Source of the DNA: Limnanthes douglasii subsp. nivea
Taxonomy: Eukaryota; Streptophyta; Magnoliopsida; Brassicales; Limnanthaceae
Assembly: GCA_036936605.1 (NCBI GenBank)
Contig: JAUPFV010000002.1
Span: 255,833,305-255,897,304, forward strand
Direction: 5' to 3'
Length of the DNA stretch: 64,000 nucleotides
Both the position numbers and the translations under genes were made by a program. Positions 21,503 to 32,738 of the stretch are shown here, in pieces. Position 1 is the stretch's first letter. Every line of letters starts with the position of its first letter. Under the pieces are notes generated by a model. The model did no database searches, was not told the DNA's origin, and worked only from the letters and a program-made list of their open reading frames with translations.

Positions 21503-22342
21503 ATGGTACGAGCAAGAACCAGCGGTCGCGGTGGCGCTAGAGTGTACCGAGATACAAGTGATGTAGATGATCGTGAAGATGCTGACCTACGCCGTCAGGT
21601 AGCCGATCTTACCCGGCAGGTGGCTGTTCTTACCGCCAAGCAACAAAGCACAGAGGTTGAGGGCATGGTTCACCCTTTTGGGAAGGGGATCGACCAGACT
21701 ACTTCTCACCCACGCTGTTGGGAGCTTGGATTCAAGATAGACATCCCGGACTTTGATGGCAGCCTTAAGGCAGAGGCACTTATCGATTGGTTATCCCAGA
21801 TTGAAGAAGTCTTGGACTTCAAGGAAGTTCCCGAGGAGAGAAGGGTCGCATTAGTCACCATTCACCTACGCGGTAGGGCACAGGCTTGGTGGCAGCAGGT
21901 GAAGCAGAACCGCGCGCGTGAAGGCAAGGATAAAGTCCAGAGTTGGGAGAAATTCAAAAGAAAACTCCGCAAGGCTTTCCTTCCCTACAACTTCGAGCGG
22001 GATCTCTACCAGCGACGTCAGAATCTTCGTCAGGAACCTAGATCTGTGGATAAATATACCGACGAATTCTATCAGCTGCTGGCTCGCACAGATGTGACCG
22101 AGTCGCCGCACCAGTTGGCTCGCCGGACCCAGAAAGTCAACATTCCTGACTTTGATGGTGACATGGAGGAGTCGCTGATACTCAAACATCCACTCCCTGA
22201 TGAGTATGAGGCTGACAACGAAGGTGAAGTTTCTGATGAAACTTGGTCGGAATTAGGAGATCCGATTTATGATGTATACGGTGATGAGGAAGAAGATGAT
22301 CCGATTAATAATGTAGACGATGATATTTGGATAACACCATAA
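21503..22342 (+). CDS. NA-1 Gag-like protein, truncated
   Basis: 279 residues, start ATG 30 nt after the 5' LTR. Residues 1-50 are basic then coiled-coil-like (DLRRQVADLTRQVAVLTAKQ). Residues about 70-190 match the retrotransposon Gag core (IPDFDGSLKAEALIDWLSQI, RGRAQAWWQQVK, KAFLPYNFERDLYQRRQNLR, SVDKYTDEFYQLLARTDV). The N-terminal features resemble chromovirus Gag. There is no zinc knuckle: after LARR the protein repeats a NIPDFDGDM phrase and ends in an acidic tail (VYGDEEEDDP). The frame is intact, so the protein could be made. It may help package this element in another element's particles; that is inference. Confidence 0.85.
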   Translation: MVRARTSGRGGARVYRDTSDVDDREDADLRRQVADLTRQVAVLTAKQQSTEVEGMVHPFGKGIDQTTSHPRCWELGFKIDIPDFDGSLKAEALIDWLSQIEEVLDFKEVPEERRVALVTIHLRGRAQAWWQQVKQNRAREGKDKVQSWEKFKRKLRKAFLPYNFERDLYQRRQNLRQEPRSVDKYTDEFYQLLARTDVTESPHQLARRTQKVNIPDFDGDMEESLILKHPLPDEYEADNEGEVSDETWSELGDPIYDVYGDEEEDDPINNVDDDIWITP

Positions 22343-22516
22343 AAAATCGCATCTTCTTTCGACAAGGTAAACAATAATTCTTTCTCTACTCCTAAAAACA
22401 CCAGAGGTTCTAGAGCTAAGGATAAAGAAACAAAACCTTTTACACCATTTATTTCATCGAAAAACAAAGAATTAATTTCGAATTCAAGTTTCTCTTCTTT
22501 TCCTACGGATGAATCG

Positions 22517-23395
22517 GTGGATAAAAGATATGATATCCAGTATACCCTCTCCAACTCAAAACCAAAAATAAAAAATAAAAGAAAATATATCAGTGGAGCC
22601 AATAGAGAACAAAGATTCAGAAGGTTACGGGTTCGAATAGAGAACAAAGTTTCAGAAGGGTACGGGTTCTTACCATTGTTCTTGCCACCAACCAAACCGT
22701 CTGGGACCAATAGAGAAAAAAGATTCAGAAGGGTACGGGTTCGAAAACGAGGAAAACGCACACAGGGTAGACGAACACAGACAAAACAAACTGGCGTCAT
22801 TAATGAGGCTCTCACAAAATACTCCAACCAGTACGAAGCTGAAAAAGGTAAGCCGAAATCATATGGTCTGTCCGATTTCACTTTTTTCTCTAGCGTTTCC
22901 GATCCCAATTCGGGTTATATGTATCACCATGCTTATGTTCTTAGAAGTGTTGACACTTTGATGTTACATGAATCGATTACATTCAATAATAATTGTAATT
23001 GTGATACACGATTGGGTTGGAATGGTTATATGAAGATTACGGATTCTGTGAGCTCTAAAATCGGGTCTTCACTGGATGACATCGTTGTGTTTTGTTCTTA
23101 TTCTTGTGCACCTAAGGTATTTGATGAAATGTCCAAAAGAAACAGTGTCGTGGTCGATATATATGCTAAGTATGGGATAGAAAGTTTGGGTTTCAAGAGA
23201 TTGGAGGCTTCTGCTATCACACGATATTGTAGGTTTTTGCTGTTCGGTTCTTTCGATGCTGACTTGGATGCTATAACTCGGGGTTTCCATAGCATAGGAG
23301 TTGAGTCAGTCACTTCCGAATGTCGTAGTGCAGTTCATCCAATGTTTCCACGTTTTGAATTCGAGGTCGAATTCTTTCCAACCGGGGAAGGATGA
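22517..23395 (+). CDS. NA-1 second ORF, unrecognised, possibly captured
   Basis: 292 residues. No standard retrotransposon domain is visible. The first 90 residues are very basic and contain three copies of a phrase like NREQRFRRLRVR, encoded by a 35-bp DNA repeat. The C-terminal half includes APKVFDEMSKRNSVVVDIYA, which resembles a pentatricopeptide-repeat signature (VFDEM..RN, Y.K.G), followed by unrecognised sequence. The TGA stop is formed by the first three bases of the 3' LTR, so the ORF uses the whole interior. Capture of host coding DNA, as in transducing elements such as maize Bs1, is plausible but unproven. A real start upstream of the Met given is possible. Confidence 0.5.
   Translation: MDKRYDIQYTLSNSKPKIKNKRKYISGANREQRFRRLRVRIENKVSEGYGFLPLFLPPTKPSGTNREKRFRRVRVRKRGKRTQGRRTQTKQTGVINEALTKYSNQYEAEKGKPKSYGLSDFTFFSSVSDPNSGYMYHHAYVLRSVDTLMLHESITFNNNCNCDTRLGWNGYMKITDSVSSKIGSSLDDIVVFCSYSCAPKVFDEMSKRNSVVVDIYAKYGIESLGFKRLEASAITRYCRFLLFGSFDADLDAITRGFHSIGVESVTSECRSAVHPMFPRFEFEVEFFPTGEG
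22601..22745 (+). repeat. Three copies of a 35-38-bp motif in NA-1
   Basis: Copies begin at 22601, 22636 and 22709 with AATAGAGAACAAAGATTCAG or a close variant and continue AAGGGTACGGGTTC. The first two are adjacent; the third is 38 bp further on. All three are in the same reading frame class of the unrecognised ORF. Confidence 0.85.
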
Positions 23396-23761
23396 TGTAG
23401 CGAAGATTGCGGATAAACTGGTTTCTTGGGCAGGTATCGGAATTAGGTGAAATAGGTACTCAAATCGAAGATTTCGACGAGACCGTAAGATTTCAAAACT
23501 GTGACTTGTCACAAAGTTTAATACCCAAATTCGACCTCTAAAGCCTTCGAAAATCAGTTTTCATATTTAGACGTTATTTTATTTATTTATTTTAGTTTCT
23601 AGACATTTATGTAATTTTCTTTATTTGATATTAGGGTTTTGGATAGATGCTATATAAAGCATCCTATACCTTATTTTGTCGTCAGACTATTTTGATTAAA
23701 TAAAAACAAAATTAGGGTTTTATCCCTCTTTTAAGCTTCTGCTACGTTTCACTCTCTTTCA
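23393..23761 (+). repeat. NA-1 3' LTR
   Basis: 369 bp, TGATGTAGCG to CTCTTTCA, preceded by GGGGAAGGA and followed by the TSD AGATG. TATA box at 23651-23658. Confidence 0.95.
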
Positions 23762-23766
23762 AGATG

Positions 23767-24728
23767 CCCTCAAATGGTACAATAGTCTTCCCCAGGGCTC
23801 TATAAGGAATTGTGACATGTTCTGGGAGGCATTACAGAGACAATTTGTTGGAAGTAAGAATCTCAAAGGAAACAGTGAAGGAGTTTATCAGTAGGTTTGT
23901 GAATATGACGAATGGGCTTGCTGATTGTTTTGAACAAGTGACAATCACATCTTTAAGACAAGGTTTGAGTTCCGAGAAATTTAGCTGATTCAGTAACCCG
24001 GAAGAAAGCTATGAGTTGTGATGGGTTGTTAAATCAAGTTGGGAAGCAGATCACAATAGAAGAAACCAAGAATTCTAGAGTGCCTCGTCATAACAGATCT
24101 GCTACTACAACGTCAACTCCACAAGCAACAACTCAATCCTAACCTATGGTTAATTACAAGCCAAAAGAATATGGACAGGGATCACACTGGTCTAGACAAA
24201 ATCATTCCAATCAAAACCAACAGGTTAGAAGTAAGAGATGTCATTGGGTTTAGCCTGGATTGTTTGCTGAGCTGGGAGAAAGTCTAGCGACAATATTTGA
24301 TAAAACTAAGAATGGTGTGCACTTTAGAAGGCTAGCTCCACTGCAGTCCCTAAATAGACTCGAAATACTAACTTCTGTAAATATCATAATGATGTGGGTC
24401 ATGACACACACGATTTTATAACATTAAAACAAGAAGTACAAAATTTCATTGAAATGGGAAAGTAGGGTGCCTTCGTTAAAATACAAGGGAACAACAGACA
24501 TGACAACACACAATCCAATACCAAAGCACCCCGAATGAGTTCACCGACCCTCCTAGGGACATCCAGAGAGGAAGATACCATAATGATTGTTGAAAGATTT
24601 GATGTGGATACTGAATATCTTGATCTTGATCCATATCAAAATTAGCTTAGGGTGATTGAGGATGATTCTGCCACAGTTTTCGATCTGATAAAGATTTTTG
24701 AGTCATTAACTATATTGGGGGAGATAAA
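23767..24728 (+). pseudogene. Tat-2 gag, C-terminal part
   Basis: Resumes the Gag core after NA-1 (LKWYNSLPQGSI, then LQRQFVGSKNLKG), parallel to positions 30-1000 of Tat-1. Conserved phrases such as GLADCFEQV, NPRNLADSV and KQEVQNFIEMGK can be picked out across several frames. There are frameshifts near 23865 and 23965 and stop codons at several places, so there is no long ORF. It leads into protease from about 24729. Confidence 0.8.
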
Positions 24729-27700
24729 GTGACAACACCCTCTAGTTGTTCAAGAAAACAACATGTCAGCTGTCTGACTACTCAGTTGGAAGGAAAAATA
24801 TCCACACACCTTTACCAAACTCATAATCCTTTTATAGTCTTTGAAGAAGACGACTTAAGAGATATAAAGGGTCCACACGAAGATGCGTTGGTAATAAGAG
24901 CATCGATCGAGGGAAATGATAACGATGAATATCAATTAACACTGGTAGTTCGACAAATGTATTATTTCTAACCACTTATAGTTAGATGAAAAACCCTTAC
25001 GATTAAAAAGAACTATTGTAGGGTTCACTGAGAGTTCGATATATGTTATTTGTGAATTCGAAGAGGAAGTACTATTGGGAAAAGAGCCATTTAGAAAAAT
25101 GGTAAGAGTATTATTTGTTGTGGTTGACTGTCCAACACCTTACAATGCTATATTTGGAAGATCTTGGCTCTCTAGGATGCATGTTGGGGCCTTAACTATC
25201 CACCAATGTTTAAAGTATGCTGTGGGAGGACAAGTGGGTGTTGTACGAAGCAGCCATAAAATTGCTAGGGAGTGCTATGTCACAGCCCTTGCCTCAAAAT
25301 TACTAGAGGCCGTTAAGATTAACAAAGAATAACAACTAATGGAGCCTTCCACTTATCAGAATGAAATAGATGATCCAAAGGAGGCTCTTAGTGCTGTGAT
25401 ACCCATTGAAGAAGTTGAAATTAATTGCCTGGCATAAGGAAAAATTGTTAGGATTGTAACTAAATTACCATTTAGTTTGAAACAAAATTTATTGTTCTTC
25501 TTAACTAACAATTTTCACGTTTTTGCATGGTTTAATGATGATGTAACTAGAGTACCAGCCGAGGTGATTTTTCACAAGTTATCAGTCTAATCTGATGCTG
25601 GACCAGTAATACAGATAAAGAGGACTTTTTCCAAAGAAAAAGCTGATGTGATAGTGCAAGAGGTAGATCAGTTGACCAAGATGGGCCATATAAAAGAATC
25701 TCAATACCATTTATGGACATATAATCCTGTTTTAGTCAAGAAAAAAATGGGAAATGGTGCATGTGTATCGACTTCACTGATATTAATAAAGCATGTCCTA
25801 AAGATCATTTTCCAGTACCTCGTATATTAGTGGATTCTACATCAGAAAACAAGTTGTTATCCTTCATTGATGCATTTTTCAGGGTATAATCAGATACAGG
25901 TGGATCCAAACGATCAGGATCATAGCATCTTCATTACTGATAGAGGGCTTCATTTCTATAAGGTGATGCCATTTGGGTTGAAGAATGCCGGAGCTACCTA
26001 CCAGTGGTTGGAAAATAAAACATTTGCTAACCAAATTGGTAGAAATATGGAGGTATATATAGATGACATGATGGTAAAAAGCCTAAAAAAGAAGATTACA
26101 TATCTAATATTCAAGAAACATTTTCGAACTTGGATGTTATTGACTTGAAATTAAACACTAATGTACTTTTGGAGTCCGATTTGGAAACTTTTTAGGATAT
26201 GTTATAAGTGAAAGAAGGATTTATGCAGATCCGGATCAACTAAATTCTTTATTAGCTATGGACCCTCCTCAGAATACTAAAGAAGTCCAGAGACTAACCG
26301 GACGATTGGCTGTATTGAATCGGTTTATTTCAAGGTCATCGGAAAAGTGTGTTCAGTTTTTCAAAGTTTTGAGGAATGTTGAGAATTTTAATTGGTCTCC
26401 ACCGTGTGACCAAGCGTTTTTGTATATAAAAAACATGTGTAATCATCCAATACGTTGTTTAAACCCATTCAAGGAGATAAACTTTATATATGTTTAACCG
26501 TATCATAATATATGCAGTGAGTGTTGTACTAGTGAGGGAAGTGGATAATTATCCCCATCCGGTATACTACATAAGCAAAAGTTTGTTAGAAGAAGAAAAA
26601 CATATTTGAAGTTAGAAAAGTTAGCCTTGGAATTGGTGATAGCAGCGAGGAAAATGAGGCTGTATTTTCAAGCACATTCTATCACAACACATAAATCTTT
26701 TCTTTTAAAGGATGTTCTACAAAAAGCTGACATATAAGGAAGAATGACTAAGTGGTCAGATGAACTTAGAGACTATAATATGGATTTTGCACCTCGAACT
26801 GCAATCAAGGCTCAAGTTATAGCTGATTTTCTGGTGGAATTTCATACTAAAAGGTCCTAGGAAGAAGCTCAAGAAAATAAGTGTAAGAAGTGAATAATCC
26901 GACCAGACGGTGGATCTAGTATGATGGGAATCCGGAGCTGGAATTTGTCTAACCTCCCCTTATGGTGATGTTATGTACCAAGCTATATGTTTTGGTTTCA
27001 GAGCATCCAATAATGAATTAGAATACGAAGCAACACTAGTTGGTTTAAGATTAACTCAGATATGTGGAGCAAAAGGGTCTAGTTAGTAAGTGATTCATAG
27101 TTACTTATCCATCAGGCTCAAGGACAATCTGAAACTAAAAAAGATCAGTTGATGAAGTATCTGCAAGTCCTGAAAGAATTAGTCATGGGTTTTAAAAGTG
27201 TTTGGTATGAGCATGTCCCTAGATTGGAGAATACTATGGCAGATTCTTTAGCTGCTATAGCCTACTCTAAAGCATATCTGTGGATACTTATGCAAGAATG
27301 TCCATCTATAAGTTAAGTTCGTGGGGGATGAAACTGAAGAAAATATGAACATATCTGGTGTACAATCCAAGGATTGGAGGTATGAAATACAACAACTCAT
27401 TACTAATGGAGTTCTACCTCCGGATAAAAGTTTAGCTAAAAAATAAAATACAAAGCTCGTGGTTTCCTGCTGTTGAGATAAATTATTTACAAAACTATTT
27501 TACCAGACCTCTCTTACGTTGCCTAGGATTTGATGAGTCCCAAAATGTTCCATCTGAATTACACGATAGAGAGGGGTCAGCACATTATTGTTATAAAGCT
27601 TTAACCAGAAGAGTTTGGTTAGCTGGATATTACTGGCCCACTATAAATAATGGAAGATGCTAAAGATATGGTTAGAAGATGTGATCCTTCCCAGAAATAT

Positions 27701-28612
27701 GAGAATGAGATCCACGTGCCAGCAGTTCCCATAGAGTCAATATCCAAACCTATACCTTTTGATAGATGGGGTTTGGAATTAATTGGACCTCTTCCAATAG
27801 CGTCCGGAGGGTCTCGAACAATAATTGTGGCAATAGACTATTTCTCTAAATGGGTCGAGGCTTCTTCACTAGTTGGAACCACTTCCAAGGTAGTTATAAA
27901 GTTTATCCTATCTAACATATGTTGTCGATTTAGAATTACCCAACGTATTACTACAGACAATGGGCCGCAGTTTGACAATAAATACATGGAGACATTTTGC
28001 GCGTCGAAAGGAATTCAACATTGTTTTTCTTCCCCTTTCCATCATCAGGAAAATGGGCAGGTTGAGGTTGCTAATCGGAAAATCTTAATAGGTTTGAAAA
28101 AGAACCTTGAAGAAGCTGGAGGGAAATGGCCAAACTACTTACAAGAAGTATTGTAGGCCTACCGAACTACTCTTCACACAACTACTCAAGAGTCTCATTT
28201 TGCTCTTGTCTATGGTATGGATGTAATCACACCTATAGAAGCTACTTTTCTTTCATTCTGGATACAAAACTATTCCGAACAAGGTAATAGTATGGTAGTA
28301 AGGAATCAATTGGATCTGATTGAAGAAAGAAGAGTTAATGCACATTTGAGAACAACACAATATCAGGGTTTGATGAGAAGTAGGTTTGCAGCTAAAGTAA
28401 AAAGAAGAGATTTCCAAATAGGGGACAAAGTGTTAAGAAAAGTCTTCCTACATACGATGGAGAAACAATTTGGGAAACTGGCTCTGAACTCGGAAGTCCT
28501 ATATATGGTATGTGAGAGAATCAATCAAGAAACATACAGACTTCAAGATAGAGAAGAGAACATGTTGAAACACCCATGGGAGATTGAGCATCTCAGGTTG
28601 TACTTTGAGTAA
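24729..28612 (+). pseudogene. Tat-2 protease-RT-RNase H-integrase, decayed
   Basis: Protease lies at 24729-25332 (FIVFEEDDLRDIKGPHEDAL, then NAIFGRSWLSRMHVGAL), with the active-site region shifted out of frame near 24930. RT spans about 25400-26500 (SGYNQIQVDPNDQDHSIF, VMPFGLKNAGATYQWL, YIDDMMVKS). RNase H covers 26880-27300 with several stops. Integrase is best kept: zinc finger and core 27600-28156 (RWGLELIGPLP, TDNGPQFDNKYME, NGQVEVANRK) and tail 28217-28612 (LDLIEERRVNAHLR, then HPWEIEHLRLYFE). At least ten frame breaks or stops are present. One stop (25330-25332) is shared in position with Tat-1. Confidence 0.88.
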
Positions 28613-29169
28613 AATCATCTTGTAAATATTTACGTTGTTATACTTTAATTTAAATATTAGGGGCATACTCTTTCCTACCCTGGTGGTGTGGGGAGGTTTT
28701 AATGAGGTGTTTGGTTTAAAATAACTACTATCTTATGTTTTTTCAAATAATTATAGTGGATACGAAGAGATCCGATGAATTAAACACCTCCGACCTTCAA
28801 ATAAAGTATCATTGAAATGTCTGATGAATTAAACACATATTAAACACCTATGGCCTTCAAATGGAATATATTTGAAATTTTTGATGAATTAAACACCTAT
28901 TTAGCACCTTGGGTATTCAAATGAAATATCTTTGAAGTGATTGGATACATTAAACATTCGGTAAATACATCGGATAAATTAAATACTCATTAAAATACTA
29001 GAGAGAGGAATGCCTATGAATGGAAACACAACTTTAAAAATTGTTCGAATCATCAAAAGATGTCCAATCCACCATCACATAAAATTCCGTGGCTATCCAA
29101 GGACTTTGATAAAATTCCTTGGCCATCCAAGGATTTTAGTTTTAAACACAAAACTAAAAGTATAACAAC
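28613..29169 (+). repeat. Tat-2 spacer with about 60-bp tandem repeats and paired palindromes
   Basis: After pol, units containing GATGAATTAAACACCTAT begin at 28771, 28821, 28881 and 28941, giving a 60-bp period (the first unit is 10 bp shorter). Then come CCGTGGCTATCCAAGG (29087-29102) and CCTTGGCCATCCAAGG (29117-29132), the counterparts of the palindrome pair in Tat-1 at 5158 and 5245. The antisense gene ends just to the right. Confidence 0.8.
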
Positions 29170-31918
29170 CTTAGGGCTCGTTCCCTTTGGTTCTTTTCTT
29201 ACCTTCATCTTTCTCTTGTTATTTCTCTTTATCTTCATCCTGCATGGGACTCTTAGCATCAATGCTTGAACTTTATTTGGATCTTGAACTCTCATCAGAT
29301 CTCTCATCGGAATTAAACCCACTTGGTGAAGAAACATCAGGTTTATCACCACGTGGCAGGGTATGAAAGGGTATTTCGTCATATGGTACGAACTTCCACA
29401 AGGGTCTAAGATTATTTTTTGGAACGTTTCCTGAAATAATAGAACCATGTGTGCTTTAATAACCTTATCCCTTTTCCATAGAATCTGCCACACTAGCAGC
29501 ATACTTCTCCACTGCTGCAACTATCTGTTGACTTTGATTCTGCTTCAGAGAAGTAATTTAATCTTCTTTCTCTTTAAGAAGATTATTCAGCTTCTCTTTC
29601 TGCTCTGATAGTGTGGTAATGGTGCCTGCATCAGTAACTTGCTGAACCTTAGAGGTAGTTGTTTCCAGTTTGAAATATTTGGTTTGAAGGTTTTCTTAGG
29701 CAGTCTTGGACTGTTCCGATTTGGTGCTCAGCTCCTTATTCTTTTTACCTAAAGCCTTCACTTTCTGTTGTTCGGCTAAAATGGAGTTCTTCAAGTCTTG
29801 ATTGGTGGTGCCAAGAGAAGTAATGTCTTTAGCTTGATCCCTAACTTGTCTTTCCAAATCAACTATTGGCTTAATGTAACCTAAGACTAGATGGCCCAAG
29901 GTATCATGCTCGCTAGATACTCAAATGATTCACTATAAAAGATCACGGTATTGGTTATAGTGGTTAACTTGGGAAAGGTCCGATCAAAATCCTCCTTATC
30001 AAACTCGCTGAGGGACATGTTACCAAGGTTATACAGATTAAAGTCACCTTCAATAGTAGGCCGATCGGTTGTAGGAAATGTCGGGCAAGGAGGACAAACT
30101 TGAACATCTTCCTGTGAAGGAACTTTAGACGTGGAATAGTAGAATGAGCAACTGTAGGTCGGAGTACTATTTTTGATCATGTGCTTCCTTTCTTCTTCTT
30201 TCCAGCCCTTCGGTCACTAACTTCTTTGCGTATCTTGTGACCTTTTTTCTAGATTGGAGGTGGATGTTTAGAACCTTCAGTTTCACCTACTGTTAATACA
30301 ACTACCTCTAACAAAGAAACATTGATCCCTTCGGGACTATCCGAACCACCCTCATCGGGAATCTAATGCGATGGGTTAACTCCTTCCTTTTTCTTTTGCT
30401 TCTTCTTTATCTTGTCCAGATAACTAGGGGATTTATTCCGGGCTGGGAAGTAGATTTTACCATCTTTTTCCTCAGCTCTTTTGAGGATGCCTCCACTGAA
30501 GGGGGGACAATAATTTGTTCCCATGAAAGTTCCCTAACACCACTTGTGTTCCAGAAGTGAGCCCTCACCATGTTTGTAGCAGTGCAACAATTATGGAAGG
30601 CAAAACTCCACTTCTTTAAGTCCTAATGGTTTAGTTTGGTGAATGTAGTCCTTCCAGCCTCTAAATGCTCTGAAATTGTTTTCAAGAAAACTACAACATA
30701 GACACCGTAATCAGTTCGGTATAACAAAATAAAATTAAATACTAAGTAAAAGTCAGAACTGAAGTTACTCGAGCTCTTCCAATATCTGGTCAGCTGACTT
30801 GGGTTTCCTTTGGTGGTTATCATTTTTCCATTCTCCCAAGCCACACTTATGTAGAGAAACTGAGTCCTCCATGGCTTCTCATCTTCCAACAGGTCGTTAA
30901 CCACTTTATAGTCATTCCCCATATTGTAATGATAGAAAGGGATGTAGTGGTTTCTACACAAGCTAGCCACAACAACAAACTAATCCATAGGTATTGGAGT
31001 TTTTTACAATCTAGAAGCGATAATTCTGGCTAACAAAGTGTACCAGGCCTTAGGACTCAGTTGGCTTGGGCAAAGCCTTATCAGATGAAAGTACCTTAGA
31101 ATCTCTGGATCTAAAGGGAAACGAAGACCCTAGTTTAACACCTCAATATATATTACTATCTCCCCGACTTTACAGTCAATTGAATTTTTGGATGGATGGG
31201 AATCCTCACCTTAACGAACTCAAGAAATCCCTATTTTTTCCTAATCGTATCCAGTTCGACAGTATGTGTATGTACAGAAGAGATTTTATGAAGGGCCAAT
31301 AAGTATTTCACAATAACTTTTCCAAAGTTGGGCCCTACTATCCCCTCTAAGCACTCTGAAAATGCTTTGGTATTAGGCATCCCCACCTTTTCTCTGGCAG
31401 TCCGAACATCTGTGGTATCTCGAGTGTTTCCGAACGTCTCCAGTAGGGTATCTTCCTCATAGTCTTCCATGTTTTCCTCCATTATACTTGGCCGTTGATC
31501 GGCCAATTTAGCACCCTCAGATTCTTTTGTGATTTGAGCAGCTTCACTAGGAGGAAGTGGTAGATTCGGATCCAAAGAAACTTGAAGAGAAGGTGCTTTC
31601 AACATCTGATCCCAAAATGATGAATGGTGAGGGTTTTTGGATACTTGAAACGATTTTGTCTTTAGAAAAAGATTTAAGGGGTATCTGAACCAAACGTTCA
31701 TAATCTAATGTAGATAGAGTTAGGATGAAAGGAATATTTTTTATTACTGATGTTTTTGATAAAAACAAACTTTTTTCTGGCTCCAGTACTGTCTGACTAA
31801 TCAGTCCACCAGAAGAAGCAGGCAGTCTAACAACGATTCTTGTCTCATTCTTCTCTTTTTGTAATTCGGATAGGTTCAACCAACCTTCTTTGATTAGATC
31901 AGTTTTGGTTGTGAACAT
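29170..31918 (-). pseudogene. Tat-2 antisense gene (aORF), decayed
   Basis: Counterpart of 5301-8283. The start MFTTKTDLIKEGWLNLSELQ is at 31918. The PF04195-like domain is present in pieces (VIVKYLLALHK near 31300; RNHYIPFYHYNMGNDYKVVN at about 30960 down). The intron is 30691-30768, 78 nt, GTAACT..TAG, phase 1 as in Tat-1. Exon 2 begins FLKTISEHLEAGRTTF and stops early at 30623. Further left are lysine-rich and coiled-coil remnants (LERQVRDQAKDITSLGTTNQ near 29850) and a basic end. Several frameshifts and stops rule out expression of a full protein. Confidence 0.78.
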
Positions 31919-32362
31919 AAGATTTCTCAAACCTAGAACAACTCAGAGTCTTAAGCTTTATCTCTCTAAAAGCTTAGATGTGATTTGTTTTTCTCACTCT
32001 AGAAATAGAAACAGTAAAACAGTCAAGTATATATAGGTGAGAAAACACTTGATTATTTTACCTAGGGGAGATGGATCATCTAAACCATGATTAGGGGCTA
32101 ATAACCTAGTCTAATTAATTTCTCAAAATGTAGGTGCAAGTACCTAGAAAAAACGTCTGAGAGGTCGAACCATGAACTAACACGTGTAACAAAAACTATT
32201 CATTAAAACTCTGACCTTTGGATTTTTCCTTGCAAAGAGGAAATCCCAGATCCGATCGAAATCTTCTCTTAACTAGTCAGTTATTCCAGAATAATCTGAT
32301 CAAAGTATTCTCTAATATAGTTAGCTCTTCCAAAACATTTTTGAAAGACCTACACGGGCTAC

Positions 32363-32733
32363 TAATAGGGCCGAATATTATTGGAAGGGCATTATGACAA
32401 AATCCGAAGGGGTAATTCGGACACATTCTACATCAGAATTGTAATGAAAAGTAGATTTGAGTGGATTATGACTCAGTTGTGTGCTATAACCTTTTTGGTT
32501 TTGGGCCTTGGAGTTCTTAAAGCTAACTTAAATCCAAGATCCAACCCGGATGACCCATAGATCCTAGAGAAAAGTATAAATACCCCCAACCACCCACATT
32601 AATGTGGTTGGACTTTCTCTAGAAAATTAACTACTATGACACACCTCTATTATCTCTCTACCTTTTACTTATAATATAATATCCAGTTGAGAGATTACCC
32701 AAAATACCATACGATCACAAATCATCATCACCA
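32363..32733 (+). repeat. Tat-2 3' LTR
   Basis: 371 bp, TAATAGGGCC (start mutated from TG) to CATCACCA. TATA box TATAAATA near 32575. Contains about 50 bp absent from the 5' LTR, including a small inverted repeat around ACCCACATTAATGTGGTT. Followed by GATGA. Confidence 0.7.
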
Positions 32734-32738
32734 GATGA

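Larger units (their letters stand above)
21104..23761 (+). mobile_element. Young non-autonomous LTR retrotransposon NA-1 with extra coding region
   Basis: 2658 bp bounded by 369-bp LTRs (21104-21472 and 23393-23761) that I read as identical, and by a perfect TSD AGATG (21099-21103 and 23762-23766). The primer site TTGGTATCAGATAC begins 2 nt after the 5' LTR, and the polypurine tract GGGGAAGGA (23384-23392) abuts the 3' LTR. The interior carries a truncated Ty3-type gag and an unrelated ORF but no protease, RT or integrase. It must have moved using enzymes from another element. Inserted in Tat-2 gag. Confidence 0.95.
19494..32733 (+). mobile_element. Tat-lineage Ty3/gypsy element Tat-2, full length, nested
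   Basis: 5' LTR 19494-19805, decayed gag and pol, a tandem-repeat spacer, antisense aORF and 3' LTR 32363-32733. It lies inside the minus-strand relic: the relic's RNase H reading runs out at 19493 and its upstream part resumes at 32739. Flanking 5-mers are GGTGA and GATGA, one mismatch, consistent with an old TSD. Two later insertions are inside it, a foldback MITE and the LTR element NA-1. Without them it is close to 10.2 kb. Confidence 0.85.

Noticed and set aside
23076..23250. Calling NA-1 ORF 2 a pentatricopeptide-repeat gene
   Set aside because: Only one PPR-like phrase is visible, and the spacing of further repeats is not seen. Kept as a possibility, not a call.
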